Source of the DNA: Tieghemiomyces parasiticus
Taxonomy: Eukaryota; Kickxellomycota; Dimargaritomycetes; Dimargaritales; Dimargaritaceae
DNA length: 64,000 nucleotides
NCBI GenBank assembly: GCA_027575765.1
Contig: JANBPT010000086.1
Coordinates: forward strand, 1 to 64,000
Direction: 5' to 3'
Below, piece by piece: positions 1-10,280 of this stretch. The notes beneath the pieces are model-generated. The model ran no database searches. It worked only from the letters and a program-made list of their open reading frames with translations, and was not told the DNA's origin. Within the stretch, counting starts at the first letter, position 1; each line of letters opens with the position of its first letter. Made by a program: the position numbers and the translations under genes.

Positions 1-140
1 TTCCTCATCTTTTTCGTTTCTGACTTTTTTAGAACTGACTGATTTTGCTTTGGCCCTAAGAGGGGGGCTTCTGCTCCCATTGGAGTTGTAGGCAGCATCG
101 TAGACACTAGGCTGTGAACCATGATTTTATTTCTACGGTC

Positions 141-1351
141 TTAAAAGTCCATCATTTTTTTGGTCCTCGTTTCACATTGTGATCGACTCTGCTCCTGCCG
201 ACGCAGGCCCTCCAGCCGTTTCCGTTCGCGACGTTCCTCCTTTGTCTCGACCGATGTTCCCACCGGCCTCATCATGCTGGCTAAATCATGCACATCTGTA
301 TAGCGCCCGTCCGCTGACAGTAGTATTTGCCCGCTCGGGAAGCATGCCTGGGCGATACAGGCTTTGAAGCCATCAATAGCGGTTAGGTTTTCGCGAAACT
401 TAGCGTTCCCGAGTCTCAGCAGTGTCTGTAGGTAACGATCGGGGACTAACGGCTGCAAAACCAAGTGGATAGGATTATTGTCGCCGGCTGGTGAAGTGGC
501 GGTTCCAGTGGAAGAGGGCACAATGGTGGCCACCGGTACGTCCAGTTTGAGAGAGCTCCGCAGCGCGAGCATGTACCGCTTGTCGGAAACCTTGAGGCCG
601 GAGTTGCGGAAGCCGAAATCCACGGCCAGTGTCAACAGTTTCCGGGCTGCCTGTAGCGTGCGGGCCTGGACATGGATAATCTGGGAAGTATAGAGTGGAA
701 GTAGGTCGAAAGGCGTTTGAAGGGGAATGGTTGGGAAGGAGTAGTGACAGGCAGTATAGACCGTTTGCTAAGGTAATGAAATTTTGGAGATGTGACCCCC
801 CCTATTTTAACCAAAGGAGAGAGCCAACTTACCAGGGGTTCAAATTTGAATGTAGCGAAGGGCGGAAGCGGTGCATCAGATGACTCTTCCTCCTCTGCCT
901 TTGCACCCTGGCTACTGTCATAAGGTAAAATACGACCGGCGTACTGGGCAAACACCCACTCCCGCACGGACTTAGACAAGCCCTTCAAATCTAGCGGATC
1001 ATGAGTGACCATCAACCACTGCCCGTGACTCCGGTCGACCGTATCGTCGTCTGTAACTCTTTCGGTGGTTACCGTGGGTTGTAGCAGTCCCCCGGTCGTC
1101 GCCGGGGCTTGGGCCTCCGATGGCTCGAGCTGGTGGTCGGCGAACACAGCGATTCGGCCTGAACACGACGACGTGGTGACGTAGTCCGGGTGTCGGTTGA
1201 TGAGGTCGAGGAGCGGAATGATGGGTTCGTCGATGAATCCTTTGGGCGACTTGTCTTTGGTATGGCTGGCGATCTCGGCGAGAATCGCCCGTTTACGTGC
1301 GACAAAGTCCTGTTCTTGGCGTTGCATGGTAAAATCGAGAAGCTCGTTCAT
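141..1351 (-). CDS. TYW3: tRNA wybutosine-synthesizing protein 3 (TYW3), two exons
   Basis: Predicted S-adenosylmethionine-dependent methyltransferase that acts on the wybutosine intermediate at position 37 of tRNA-Phe, in the cytosol. Exons are 833-1351 and 141-680; the 152-base intron has a GTAAGT donor and a CCCAG acceptor and falls between codons, giving 352 residues. Residues 35-42 (SPKGFIDE) and 59-66 (TTSSCSGR) are the family hallmarks. MVTHDPLDL follows in the first exon, and GFRNSG lies at about 196-201 in the second. The start at 1351 was chosen because the next in-frame ATG upstream adds 40 residues with no family likeness. The tail after about residue 300 is basic and charged (KEERRERKRLEGLRRQ). 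In budding yeast the same domain is part of a larger protein; I see no fusion here. It diverges from the secreted-protein gene at 3003. Family assignment is confident; the intron rests on consensus and alignment from memory. Confidence 0.9.
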
Positions 1352-3002
1352 AGGAGAAATAGGGGTGATCTGAGTAGAAATTCTCCAAGTGGAATCGAGA
1401 TCAGCGTGGCTGTAAGATGTTACCCTAGGTCGAATTTTCCCTGCCTTGGGCATTCCAAGCATCCTGGTCAAGTCAACTGCATACCAATTTAGGTGCCGGA
1501 TATTTAGGCTACCTATACATACTCTTCACCTTGAATTCTTTTAGATTGATAGTGTGGCGACAAATTAAAGTATTTGAGGCCCAAGGTTTTGATTCAGTTC
1601 CATCAAAGCCGGATGGGCTGCCGAACTGTCGTCGCAGTTCAGAAGAGTACTATTATTAGTCACCCTTTTGATGTAAGTTGTACAGCGAATCTGCCGGCGG
1701 CTTACAGCCACCGCCACTAGTGGACACGACGTGTCAGTTACTTTTAACAGGGTTTCATGCGCGCCTGGCGGTTCAGTGACCGATATTTTCCACTGGTACC
1801 AAGCTTTATTCCGTTTCCCGTGGAGGGGGAGAGGGAAAGACGCCTTAATATCGAGAGATCCCGTACCGCGTTGTATTTTTGCGCCTGTTGCCATCGTACA
1901 GCGGCTAGTGGATGGCGCCACCACAGGATTGGTCCCCTTCACGAGTTCCCTTTGCGTCGGTCAAGGCTGTTGGCGTCCAACCGCTGTTACTTGGCATCTG
2001 AAGGGGCGGAATGGCGGGGACGAGGGAATACATGTACTTCCCTCCACTCAAGTTACCCTATTGTCATTATCGAGTCAGTTGGGGAGCGGCGACCGAGTCG
2101 CCTCCCCTAGCTGGCAAGCGTTCAACGAGCCTATCTTCTGCTTGTGGAAAGGGACGGCGGCCTAATTCTCAGAGATGGGCTGGGTCACCACATGCAGCTC
2201 AACGGATATGGTGCTTCGTTGAGCCGGGACCTTTCCCTCCCTTTCCCTGCTTTGGTCCTCCTTGCTGCCGGGGTCCCATTGACTTCTGTCAAGCCTATTG
2301 GCTAGCCATATCTGCCCGCCTCACAGTATGGGATAAAGGAGAGAGGAGAAGTGCAGGGCACACTATCAGCCAGCCGTCGCGTTCCTTGTCGTTTGTGACA
2401 AAGCTGGAAACGAAAGGGGGAGGCCAGTAACCCGAGTCGGCCTGGGACCTGCGCCGTTCGGCTCGCCAGGCCCTTTAGAGTAAGCATTTGGGCCCTTCCA
2501 TGACGGCCGTACGGGGCTGGTAAAGAGACCATGGTGGCCGCCAAGCGGGCGAACGGGAGAAAGGCATGCCCTCCTTGGTGGGAGGGGGCTGCCACGACGA
2601 CTAGCCGGCGGTAGCAAAAGTAGACTGATAAAGAAACGGGTGGACGAGACCCAGCTGGGGTCGGGACCTTCTTGAGGTCATTACCGACAACCGAAAGCAG
2701 ACCCGCTCTCGATTTTTATATATAAATCCTGCGGTTTACCTACCTATTGTAAAGTATTCCCAACTTCACAGCTGCCCTACCACTTTTCGAACCATCCTAT
2801 TATTCCGCTTGGCAACCGCGGCTATCCAACGTACTACGTCTCGTCGGTAGCCATTCAGCATCGAGATTTTCAGTGTATACTACTGGCGGCTCACTGTTGG
2901 TCGATTGTCCACTACACTATTGTGACTGTCTCTCTTACCCTATTACTTTTCACATCATTTTGCCCTTCCTTACCCGTTACCAGTTGTCGTCTGTCTTGCA
3001 CT
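1352..3002. other. Divergent intergenic region, no supported gene
   Basis: About 1.65 kb between the divergent TYW3 and secreted-protein genes. Short open frames overlap on both strands without recognisable motifs. No tRNA-like B box was seen. The only clear signal is a TATA-like element near 2717. Confidence 0.5.
2717..2726 (+). promoter_or_regulatory. TATA-like element
   Basis: The sequence TATATATAAA stands about 275 bases before the ATG of the secreted protein at 3003, followed by a pyrimidine-rich leader. This is positional evidence only. Confidence 0.35.
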
Positions 3003-4175
3003 ATGAACCTCCCCCGTGTCGTTCTACAGGGCCTCCTGCTAGTGGTCATGGTGGTCGGCCTTCTCCATGCCCAGCCTATCGTTATCGACCAAACTGCTCC
3101 GGCCTTGTACAGGGCCGGAACCAACCAGCTTTCGCCCAAGTTCGGTGAACCCATAAATGAGATCCGCCGTTATAAGGTCTGGTACACCAGCCTTTTCAAA
3201 CGTCTGGGAATCCCATACGAACGCCGTACTATTATGGACCGCCAGCTATCCTACAACGAGGAGGACTACGCCAACTTCAGTGAAAAGTACCGCTCGGCAA
3301 CCACCATGGGTCTTCGTTCCATGGAGGCTAAGGCCGGACAGGCCATGATTTTCAAGCTGTTCGACTGGGCACGTAGCCGCTCGCGAGACCTGTCAAATGT
3401 CGACAACGTTACCAAGTTATATGAAGATGACCAGCCAAGGGACACCTCCCTCAGCGCCAACGGTAAGGGAAATCGTCTTCCGTCCGAGGAATATAACAAT
3501 GGCAGTCAGGACTCGGCTGGTTTCAACCAACAGGGCCACCTTCAGTACCAGGACCAGTCGCAAGATGACGACGAGGAGTACTTCGACGCCTTAGATACGT
3601 TTCCTGACGAGAGCCAGGTAGACCAGGTGAAGAAGGTAGGACCCCCAAAGCCACCTCGAGGTGTCTACCGTGGGGAGAGCAGTAGCGATGGCGATCATAG
3701 CAACTCGGTAGCTAACCCATTCGCCGACTTGGAGGCCGTCTTCAGTGACGAAGACGAGCTCGAGGGTGACGAAGGAACCGGCAAAAGTTACTCTTCCGGC
3801 TACAACGACCGTGTACCACCGGTCACGTCCGATTCTGCTGAGTCACTTGGCCCTGTAACTATCAGGCGAACGTCAGCGATGAGGGTGGCCCCCCTGGGTA
3901 AGAGTGAAGCTTCCAGCCATAGCCTTTCGGCCTCTACCGGCCAGAGTTGGTATCCAACCGAGCAGCAAGAAGAAAAGCTGAATGACAACATGAGTCAGTC
4001 GGGGAGTTTCTCGCAACCCGGTTCCTACAGCAAGGGTGACGAAGGTAGACAATTCATGCTAGACGGACGGCTGAATATGGTACAGGCTGGATCCAGAGTA
4101 TCGAATGGACATGCGCCCACCAATATTCCCCAACCTCAGTCCGCCACCATCGAATACCGTCCGGGGACCAATTAG
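3003..4175 (+). CDS. Predicted secreted acidic protein, unknown function
   Basis: A 390-residue protein that I do not recognise. It starts at 3003, where the ATG opens a typical signal peptide (MNLPRVV, then a Leu/Val core ending LLHA); an upstream ATG at 2922 would bury this. The mature part contains no cysteine. Residues from about 45 to 145 look folded and basic-aromatic (RRYKVWYTSLFKRLG). The rest is low-complexity, Ser/Asn/Gln/Gly-rich, with acidic patches (DDDEEYFDAL; FSDEDELEGDE) and one proline-rich stretch (GPPKPPRG). Several N-glycosylation sequons are present (NFS, NVT, NGS, NMS). No transmembrane segment follows the signal peptide, so export or cell-wall association is inferred. 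It is a single exon ending in TAG. It could be lineage-specific. Confidence 0.7.
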   Translation: MNLPRVVLQGLLLVVMVVGLLHAQPIVIDQTAPALYRAGTNQLSPKFGEPINEIRRYKVWYTSLFKRLGIPYERRTIMDRQLSYNEEDYANFSEKYRSATTMGLRSMEAKAGQAMIFKLFDWARSRSRDLSNVDNVTKLYEDDQPRDTSLSANGKGNRLPSEEYNNGSQDSAGFNQQGHLQYQDQSQDDDEEYFDALDTFPDESQVDQVKKVGPPKPPRGVYRGESSSDGDHSNSVANPFADLEAVFSDEDELEGDEGTGKSYSSGYNDRVPPVTSDSAESLGPVTIRRTSAMRVAPLGKSEASSHSLSASTGQSWYPTEQQEEKLNDNMSQSGSFSQPGSYSKGDEGRQFMLDGRLNMVQAGSRVSNGHAPTNIPQPQSATIEYRPGTN

Positions 4176-4385
4176 TAGGGCTGTCTGACACCGACCTTAA
4201 CCCCCCCCCTTCCGTGTTGGTTTGGCAGTATTCCAGCCTATGGCCCGTCTATCGAGTATAGCTAGCCCAAATCTCCCTCGCCCACGGCCTTCGTTTAGCC
4301 CTCTAGTTAGTCAAAATTTTCCGTTTATTAAATGTGTGTGCAACGTTGATAGCCTGGCCGTTCAACCAAGGCCATTACTATCCAC

Positions 4386-5348
4386 CTAGCCCCAGGCTGC
4401 CGTGGTGCAGTAATTGACGACGAGTTGCCCGTCGGATTTGAAACACTAAATGTTAGGCAGGCGGGGATCGAGTCAAGACGAGAATACTGGCGTTAGCCGG
4501 CTATAGTGGAACTGCGGCAGCCATTTAGGAACCACGCCAGCCGAGTTTCGTGGTGCAAACGACGACCGGCAAAGGGTAACTCTCCATTAACCAGAGCGGA
4601 ACATCAACCATCCCTACGCCCCATTTGTTTCTTAATGCGGGGTATAACTTACCCGGTAGAGGTTCTCAACCGTCTCGTCGGGTGACGGTGAGAAGGCGCT
4701 ACTAATATATACAAACTGATCGGAACAGGCCGGGGGGGGGGAGGTCAAATAACCGGAAAGGGTGGTCGGTGGCCATGGGGTTAAGCGTGATTCCGCAGGG
4801 CCCAACGGGGATAATGAGAAGATATCGAGGTGGTCTACGAATCCAGCGACGCTTTGCAGCGATATTCACCGGTCAGACTTACGAGCGGATCGGCGGCCTT
4901 ATAATTGAGCTCCCGACGTAGGAATTGGATAACCAATTGGAACTTATTGGCGGATGTGATCTTGAAGAAGCTACGCTTGAGGATGGGGGCGTTACCGATG
5001 GCTCGGAACCGGATGACAACTACGAGTGAAGCGAAGCCAGGTCAGGCATGAGTAGCGGGGCAAAGATGGGTCCAGGACTAGCGAGCTTGGTCAGTCATGT
5101 GTGCACGGTACATCACGCGCGGGCGGTGAGCTCCCGCTCGAACTCCTAGTTATCCGCTGGGCATCTATGATGCCCCTCTGTAATAAGACCATGTGAGTAC
5201 ACCTACCCTTTTCCGGCGGCTGGGAAATTTCGTGCATCTCATCGATGGTTGAGCCAGCGGATCGTTGGCTACTCACGGTTAGGGCTGGGCCTTCCGTTAC
5301 GCTGCTGGGCGCCGACGTGTGGTCAGACGCCGCTGGTGGGGAAGCCAT
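4386..5348 (-). CDS. ATG12: Autophagy ubiquitin-like protein ATG12, four exons
   Basis: Ubiquitin-like modifier that is conjugated through its C-terminal glycine to ATG5 by ATG7 and ATG10; the conjugate promotes ATG8 lipidation in autophagosome formation. Exons 5207-5348, 4883-5019, 4653-4715 and 4386-4445 join in frame to 133 residues. Donors are GTAGGT, GTAAGT and GTAAGT; acceptors are CGTAG, TCAG and TTTAG. Exon 1 encodes a disordered Ser/Pro/Ala-rich leader. Exon 2 carries VIRFRAIGNAPILK and FQLVIQFLRREL. Exon 3 gives FVYISSAFSPSPDETVENLY. Exon 4 gives QLVVNYCTTAAWG followed by a stop, with the essential terminal Gly. All four pieces match the ATG12 family in order, and codons split at exon 1/2 restore the expected Val. 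It lies head-to-head with RPT3, with 554 bases between the starts. Confidence 0.9.
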
Positions 5349-5902
5349 GGGAAACTGGTTTGGGGGTGTGAATGTCCGTATAAATGGCGAGTCGGTAAAT
5401 AGGCTGGTGGCGACAGTGTAGAGGGAGGGGCGGTCAACTATACGTGGGTGGTAGATAAGCAGGAGTAGTGCAATCTTCTGACCGATGTGGCTCAAAGAGT
5501 TGTAGTGGTAGGAGAACGGCAAGTGAAAGTGAAAGTATTGCCGCTAGGGTGCGGTCTTTTAAAATGGTGGACTAGGATAGGCGAGGAAAGCATACAAATG
5601 CCAACATGGGCTCAAATGTGCAGGGCTTCGCAGTGCCAGAGTGGCTGTTGAGACCAGGTGGAGCAAGCAGCGGCAGATGTGACCGCCTCTGCGTTTAGGC
5701 TTACTACATCCTGTTTATCCTGCATGCCCGACCAGTCAGCACGGAGAGTCCAGTTAGTTTCGTTTCAACTTATCCTTCGACTCCACTTCATCAGCGCTTA
5801 CCCAACGCGTTTTCCTTTTCCTTTTCCTTTCTCCCCCCATCCCCCTTACTTTCTAGCCGCCCATCTCTCCCCTTCAACTCCCATTCGCACACCATCCCAA
5901 CC
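5349..5902. other. Divergent promoter region of ATG12 and RPT3
   Basis: The 554 bases between two divergent housekeeping genes contain no gene. The RPT3 side has a long pyrimidine-rich tract (about 5800-5900) just before its start codon. No TATA box was seen. Confidence 0.4.
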
Positions 5903-7340
5903 ATGGAAGAAATCGGCATCGTCATCCCCCACGAGATCAAGGCCGTCCCTTCGGTAAGTGCACTGGCCTCCACCGTCTGGTCCGCGCCGATGAGCCAAGC
6001 CACCCGCAGGAGCCAAGACCCGCGCTTCACAACTCCGGTCACTCAGGATTACATATGCCCGACACTATACATTCGGCATGGCCCGCTCCCTAATTCCCGT
6101 CCCTGTTTCTCCGGTTCCCATTGCCACTGCCGCCCGCATCCAGGACTCGCTGACAGGTATGAACAGCTCGGACCTCTTGGAGGAAATCAAAGAGAGCGAC
6201 CTTTACCTCCGTCTCAAGAAGCTACAGCGGCACGTGGAGCTTCTGGAGCTCCAGGAGGAATACATCAAAGACGAGCAAAAGAACCTGAAGCGCGAGCTGG
6301 TACGGGCCCAGGAGGAGGTCAAGCGTATCCAGTCGGTGCCGCTGGTGTTGGGCCAGTTTTTGGAGGTGATTGACCGCGATACGGGAATCGTCGGGTCGAC
6401 CACGGGGTCCAACTCAGTGGTGCGGATCTTGAGCACTATCGACCGCGAGTTGCTCAAGCCTAACACCTCGGTGGCCCTCCACCGCCACTCCAACGCCCTG
6501 GTCGACATTCTGCCCCCGGAGGCCGACAGCAGTATCGCGCTGCTGGGTGCCGATGAGAAGCCCGACGTGTCCTACGCCGACATTGGTGGACTCGACATTC
6601 AGAAGCAAGAGATCCGCGAGGCCGTTGAACTCCCGTTGACCCACTTTGACCTCTACCGTCAGATTGGTATCGACCCCCCGCGCGGTGTCCTCCTGTACGG
6701 CCCCCCTGGTACGGGCAAGACCATGTTGGTGAAAGCCGTAGCACACCACACGACGGCGTCCTTCATCCGCGTGGTCGGCTCCGAATTTGTCCAAAAGTAC
6801 CTGGGTGAGGGACCCCGCATGGTGCGCGACACGTTCCGGATGGCCCGCGAGAACGCACCCTCGATCATCTTCATTGACGAAATTGACGCCATCGCCACCA
6901 AGCGGTTTGATGCCCAGACGGGAGCCGACCGTGAAGTCCAGCGTATCCTACTCGAACTGCTCAACCAGATGGACGGCTTCGACCAGACGGTTAACATCAA
7001 GGTCATCATGGCGACCAACCGCGCTGATACCCTGGACCCGGCCCTCCTCCGTCCCGGTCGCCTCGATCGTAAGATTGAATTCCCCACCCCAGACCGCCGC
7101 CAGAAGCGCCTCATCTTCTCGGCCATCACAGCCAAGATGAACCTGTCCGAGGAGGTCGACCTGGAGGACTTTGTGTCCCGTCCTGATAAGCTCAGCGGCG
7201 CTGAGATCGCCGCCATTTGTCAGGAGGCCGGTATGCACGCCGTCCGCAAGAACCGCTACGTGATCCTGTCCAAGGATCTCGAAAAGGGCTATCGCGCCAA
7301 CGTCAAGAAGACCGACACCGATTTCGAGTTTTACAAATAA
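5903..7340 (+). CDS. RPT3: 26S proteasome regulatory ATPase RPT3, two exons
   Basis: AAA+ ATPase of the 19S regulatory particle base; it unfolds ubiquitinated substrates and gates the 20S core. Exon 1 (5903-5953) encodes [17 protein letters not shown], matching the short conserved RPT3 N-terminus. The GTAAGT donor joins a CATCCAG acceptor to exon 2 (6144-7340), giving 415 residues, close to the human and yeast length. A coiled coil comes first ([18 protein letters not shown]), then an OB-like region, then the ATPase. Walker A GPPGTGKT is at about 203-210 and Walker B IIFIDE at 258-263. [20 protein letters not shown] covers sensor and arginine-finger regions. The C-terminus FEFYK carries the HbYX motif that docks into the 20S alpha ring. 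An acceptor at 6017 is frame-compatible too but would leave a 64-base intron and add an unusual 42-residue insert. Confidence 0.95.
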
Positions 7341-8149
7341 GTTTTGGTGGTCACCGACGGAGAAGGGAGTTGATGGGCGAAATTCTCCATTTTCGTTTAG
7401 TGTCCCTGTATCACCCCGACGGATTGTAGGTGCGAGTGCATGGGCTCTGCTTTGCCTTCCTCTGCCCCCTTCACCTCTCCGTCGTCTTCGCGGGCCTTGT
7501 CTTACCACCTACCGGAGGCCCCGCTTGTACCTTGTGATCATCGAAGCGAACAATAAAGGAGTCGACAGTTACTACCCTTCCCTTACGTATCGCAATGATA
7601 CTCGGAGAGGCGGTTAACGGCGTAGGCTGGCTGGCCGGCCTCAGACCAACGTGACTGATGTCCACGGCTATCCAGCCTCCCTAATGTCATTGGCATGACA
7701 GTTTTAAGCGGCCAGGGATCAGCCAAACACAGAGGGAGAGGGCCATGACTCTTCGTGACCCCCCTTGGCATCACCCGCCTTCTTGACATCTAGTGACCCA
7801 TTTCATGGCCCAGGTCCTGGCGATGCTACAAGTCCGTTATTTGCCGGCCCTTCGGAAGGATTCCGATGCTGGGGGTACTGGAAACTTCTCTGAAAGGCTC
7901 GGCTTAACGACTTGATTATTATTCAGCCTCCCGTGGTAGTATTGAAGGAGTCTATAAATGATGACGAGGGATGGTGACCTCGGCGGCCCTGCCCATTGAA
8001 ATGGACAATTCTACCTTCAGATATGTCAAGTATACTTCCGTTCTCAAGGATTTCTCTGCAGCACTGCTGCTTAAGCCCTTGTTAACGAATCCGTCAGAGT
8101 GGTCCGAGATAACCCTCTTCCTCTGGGTGGGCGACTACCTAATCTTGTG
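7341..8149. other. Intergenic, no supported gene
   Basis: About 0.8 kb between RPT3 and the decayed P450. Only short overlapping open frames are present, without motifs. Confidence 0.4.
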
Positions 8150-9902
8150 CGTATAGCTGTAGATTATGTAGCCCGTTCATACGCTTCACTGTTCATCATA
8201 CCTGTTGCCCTTATTACCCAGGCTGTCTACCAGGTCTACCTGAGCCCACTTGCTGCCATCCCAGGGCCCTTCCTATGCGAACTCGCCCTTCCATCCTCCA
8301 GCTAGCCTACCGCCACGGCCGCATGTTTGAGCTCTCCAAATAGCCCCACGCCCGCTACCACCCCACGGTCTGCCTGGGCTGCCATACGGTCAGCGTCACC
8401 GACCCTGCCACCCTTTAGGCCGTGTGTGGTAGCTACGACAACATCAAGACGCCCCGCTGGTACCAAGAGTTTGAAATATTTGGCGAAGGGTTTTTGACGA
8501 CCGCCCGGTCAGAGTTCCATCGTATGCGGAAACGTGTCATTTAGCCGGCGTTCGTCGTCCAAGCGTTATGCGCCATGAAGTCCTCGATTATGGCGTATGG
8601 GCCAGTTAATTTGGTGTCCATTTTTTTTTGACGCGCGGTGTCAGGTAATAGGCACCCTTGCAACCGACGGCCATCCTGGCAGTGACTACGATACCCACTG
8701 CTACCCCTACCGCCCGGTCGGTGAGGTGACCCCCAATCTCTACCACGTCCTGGCCCTCCTCTCTGCGGGCATGATCACCGACTTCACTCTCGGCCACTCG
8801 GTCCAACTCCTTGCGCGGGGTCATCACCCAATCACCGACTGGTTGCACGCTCTCACCCATCTGGTGGTCGTGTTCAATGCCTTTCCGTTCTTCAAAACCT
8901 GGTGGGCTTACGGGACCTACCGCGTCAGCAGCTGTGACTTTGAAGCCTACGTGATGACGACTATCGGCGAGCGATGTGACCGTCTCGCAGTCGAGTCGCG
9001 TAATCCGCCCGAGGCGTAGAAGAACACGGAGACATGGCTGCACGGTCCCGCCGTGCCGGACATTTTTAAGAAACTCTTGCTGGCAACAGACCTCTTGACA
9101 GGCTTGGGACTGACCGACCAGGACCTTACGTGCGAGATCATCTCGCTGTTGTTTGGCGGAACGGATACTGCGGCGTTAACCCTGTCGGTGGTGCTTTAGC
9201 AACTTTTACGTCATCCGGCGGTACACAGGCGGTTGGTGAAAGATCTGGCTGCAGCGTTTCCCATCCCCTCCCTACCGATGATTTCAGTAACGACAATGGT
9301 GACGATAGCGAGGACTCGGCGCCGGTCAGCACGCTCCGCCGAGTAGGATTGACTTAGTATACTCTACGGCAGCGGATTCCTCGTACGGAGGCCATGATCA
9401 GTGAGTGCCTGTCGACGATGCGGAGCAGTCCTGATACCTTCCGGTGCTGTCCCCCCCCGGTGGTCGCGCTCTTATCTGCCAGCGCCAGCCCTTTTTCTTT
9501 CCGATAGGTACGGATATTGGCGGGACAGCTGCCACCTACCATGTTGAGCCGGCCATATGGAGAGGGACAGGTGAAGGCGAGTCTTCTTCTTCTTCCACTG
9601 TCTCCGATAGTGACCCCCGTACCTGTAACCCGGACCGGTTTATAGGTATCGCAGGGGACCACAATTACCCAAAGGTGTTAAATTTCTCGTTCGGTCCTCG
9701 GCAGTGCCTCGGGCGAGCCCTGGCGTTCGTAGCGATATCACTGATCTTGGCGGCGTTTCTGAGTCTATTTGAGTATGAGGCAGCGGACGGAGAAAAGCTG
9801 ACAAAGGACTGGCTGCACTATGTGGCGCTGAGACCCCGAGACAAACGGTTCATGGTGAGCGTGAGGCCCCACAGAGCGAAGAATCTAGGGGTTCCGACTT
9901 AG
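8150..9902 (+). pseudogene. Decayed cytochrome P450
   Basis: Recognisable P450 parts appear in the correct order but in different frames with internal stops. A membrane anchor and proline-rich hinge (VYQVYLSPLAAIPGPF) lie at about 8219-8270. An N-terminal domain follows near 8295-8600 (VSVTDPATL, then EFHRMRKRVI and PAFVV). The I-helix oxygen-binding motif with GGTDTAA is near 9155-9175. A poor K-helix region (EAMISECL) is near 9390. The haem-binding loop FSFGPRQCLGRALA is near 9683-9724 and runs to a stop at 9902. Three stops in one stretch are all TAG (8341, 8416, 8542), with another TAG at 9197 and at least two frame changes, so it cannot make an intact enzyme. Substrate is unknown. Splicing could remove some breaks but not the TAGs inside conserved segments. 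Assignment to P450 is confident. Confidence 0.85.
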
Positions 9903-10280
9903 TAGGACGAGGCAGTGGAGGGAGTCACATAAATGGGAGAACAGAAAAGGTGATGGCAGGTACTTGAATATGGGTGACATCCGTGTGCCCTGTGCCTCTA
10001 GGCTGCTTGACAAAACTCCGCTACACCCTCCGCCCTCTGAACAGGCCGCAGCTTTACAGTGTTTCACCAGCCAGGGCTAGGGGCGCAAAGCCGTGCCCCT
10101 CCTATCCTGTCTTACACCCCCGTCCCCGCTGCCAGCCGTACGTTGAAACTTGGGAGCTCATGTCCACCCGTTGGGCGTCGCACGCAATTCCTTCCTCCTG
10201 CGCCCTTACCCTGCGGCAACCTTCCTTCCTTCGCTCATTTTACGGCCATCACATTCCCCACAGTTCTCTAATCCTTGAAC
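9903..10280. other. Intergenic, upstream of NDUFAF5
   Basis: 378 bases, pyrimidine-rich toward the NDUFAF5 start. No gene or clear promoter element was seen. Confidence 0.4.

Noticed and set aside
1565..2617. Several overlapping open frames of 80-145 residues between TYW3 and the secreted-protein gene
   Set aside because: They overlap in all frames and both strands, lack motifs, and no frame stands out in composition. Treated as chance frames in GC-rich DNA.
2761..2800. Sequence resembling a tRNA B box on the minus strand (GGTTCGAAAAG)
   Set aside because: The T-arm does not pair and no A box or acceptor stem is present. Other TTCGA occurrences in the window fail in the same way, so no tRNA is called.
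5091..5522. A 143-residue minus-strand frame read as one protein
   Set aside because: Only 5207-5348 is coding as ATG12 exon 1. The rest is 5' leader and intron read through.
6203..7508. Long antisense frames across RPT3
   Set aside because: They are shadows of a highly conserved, GC-rich coding exon on the other strand.
8341..8544. TAG read as a sense codon in the P450
   Set aside because: TAG is the normal stop of ATG12, DCP2, PTPA, the T-protein and other intact genes here, and the P450 also has frameshifts.
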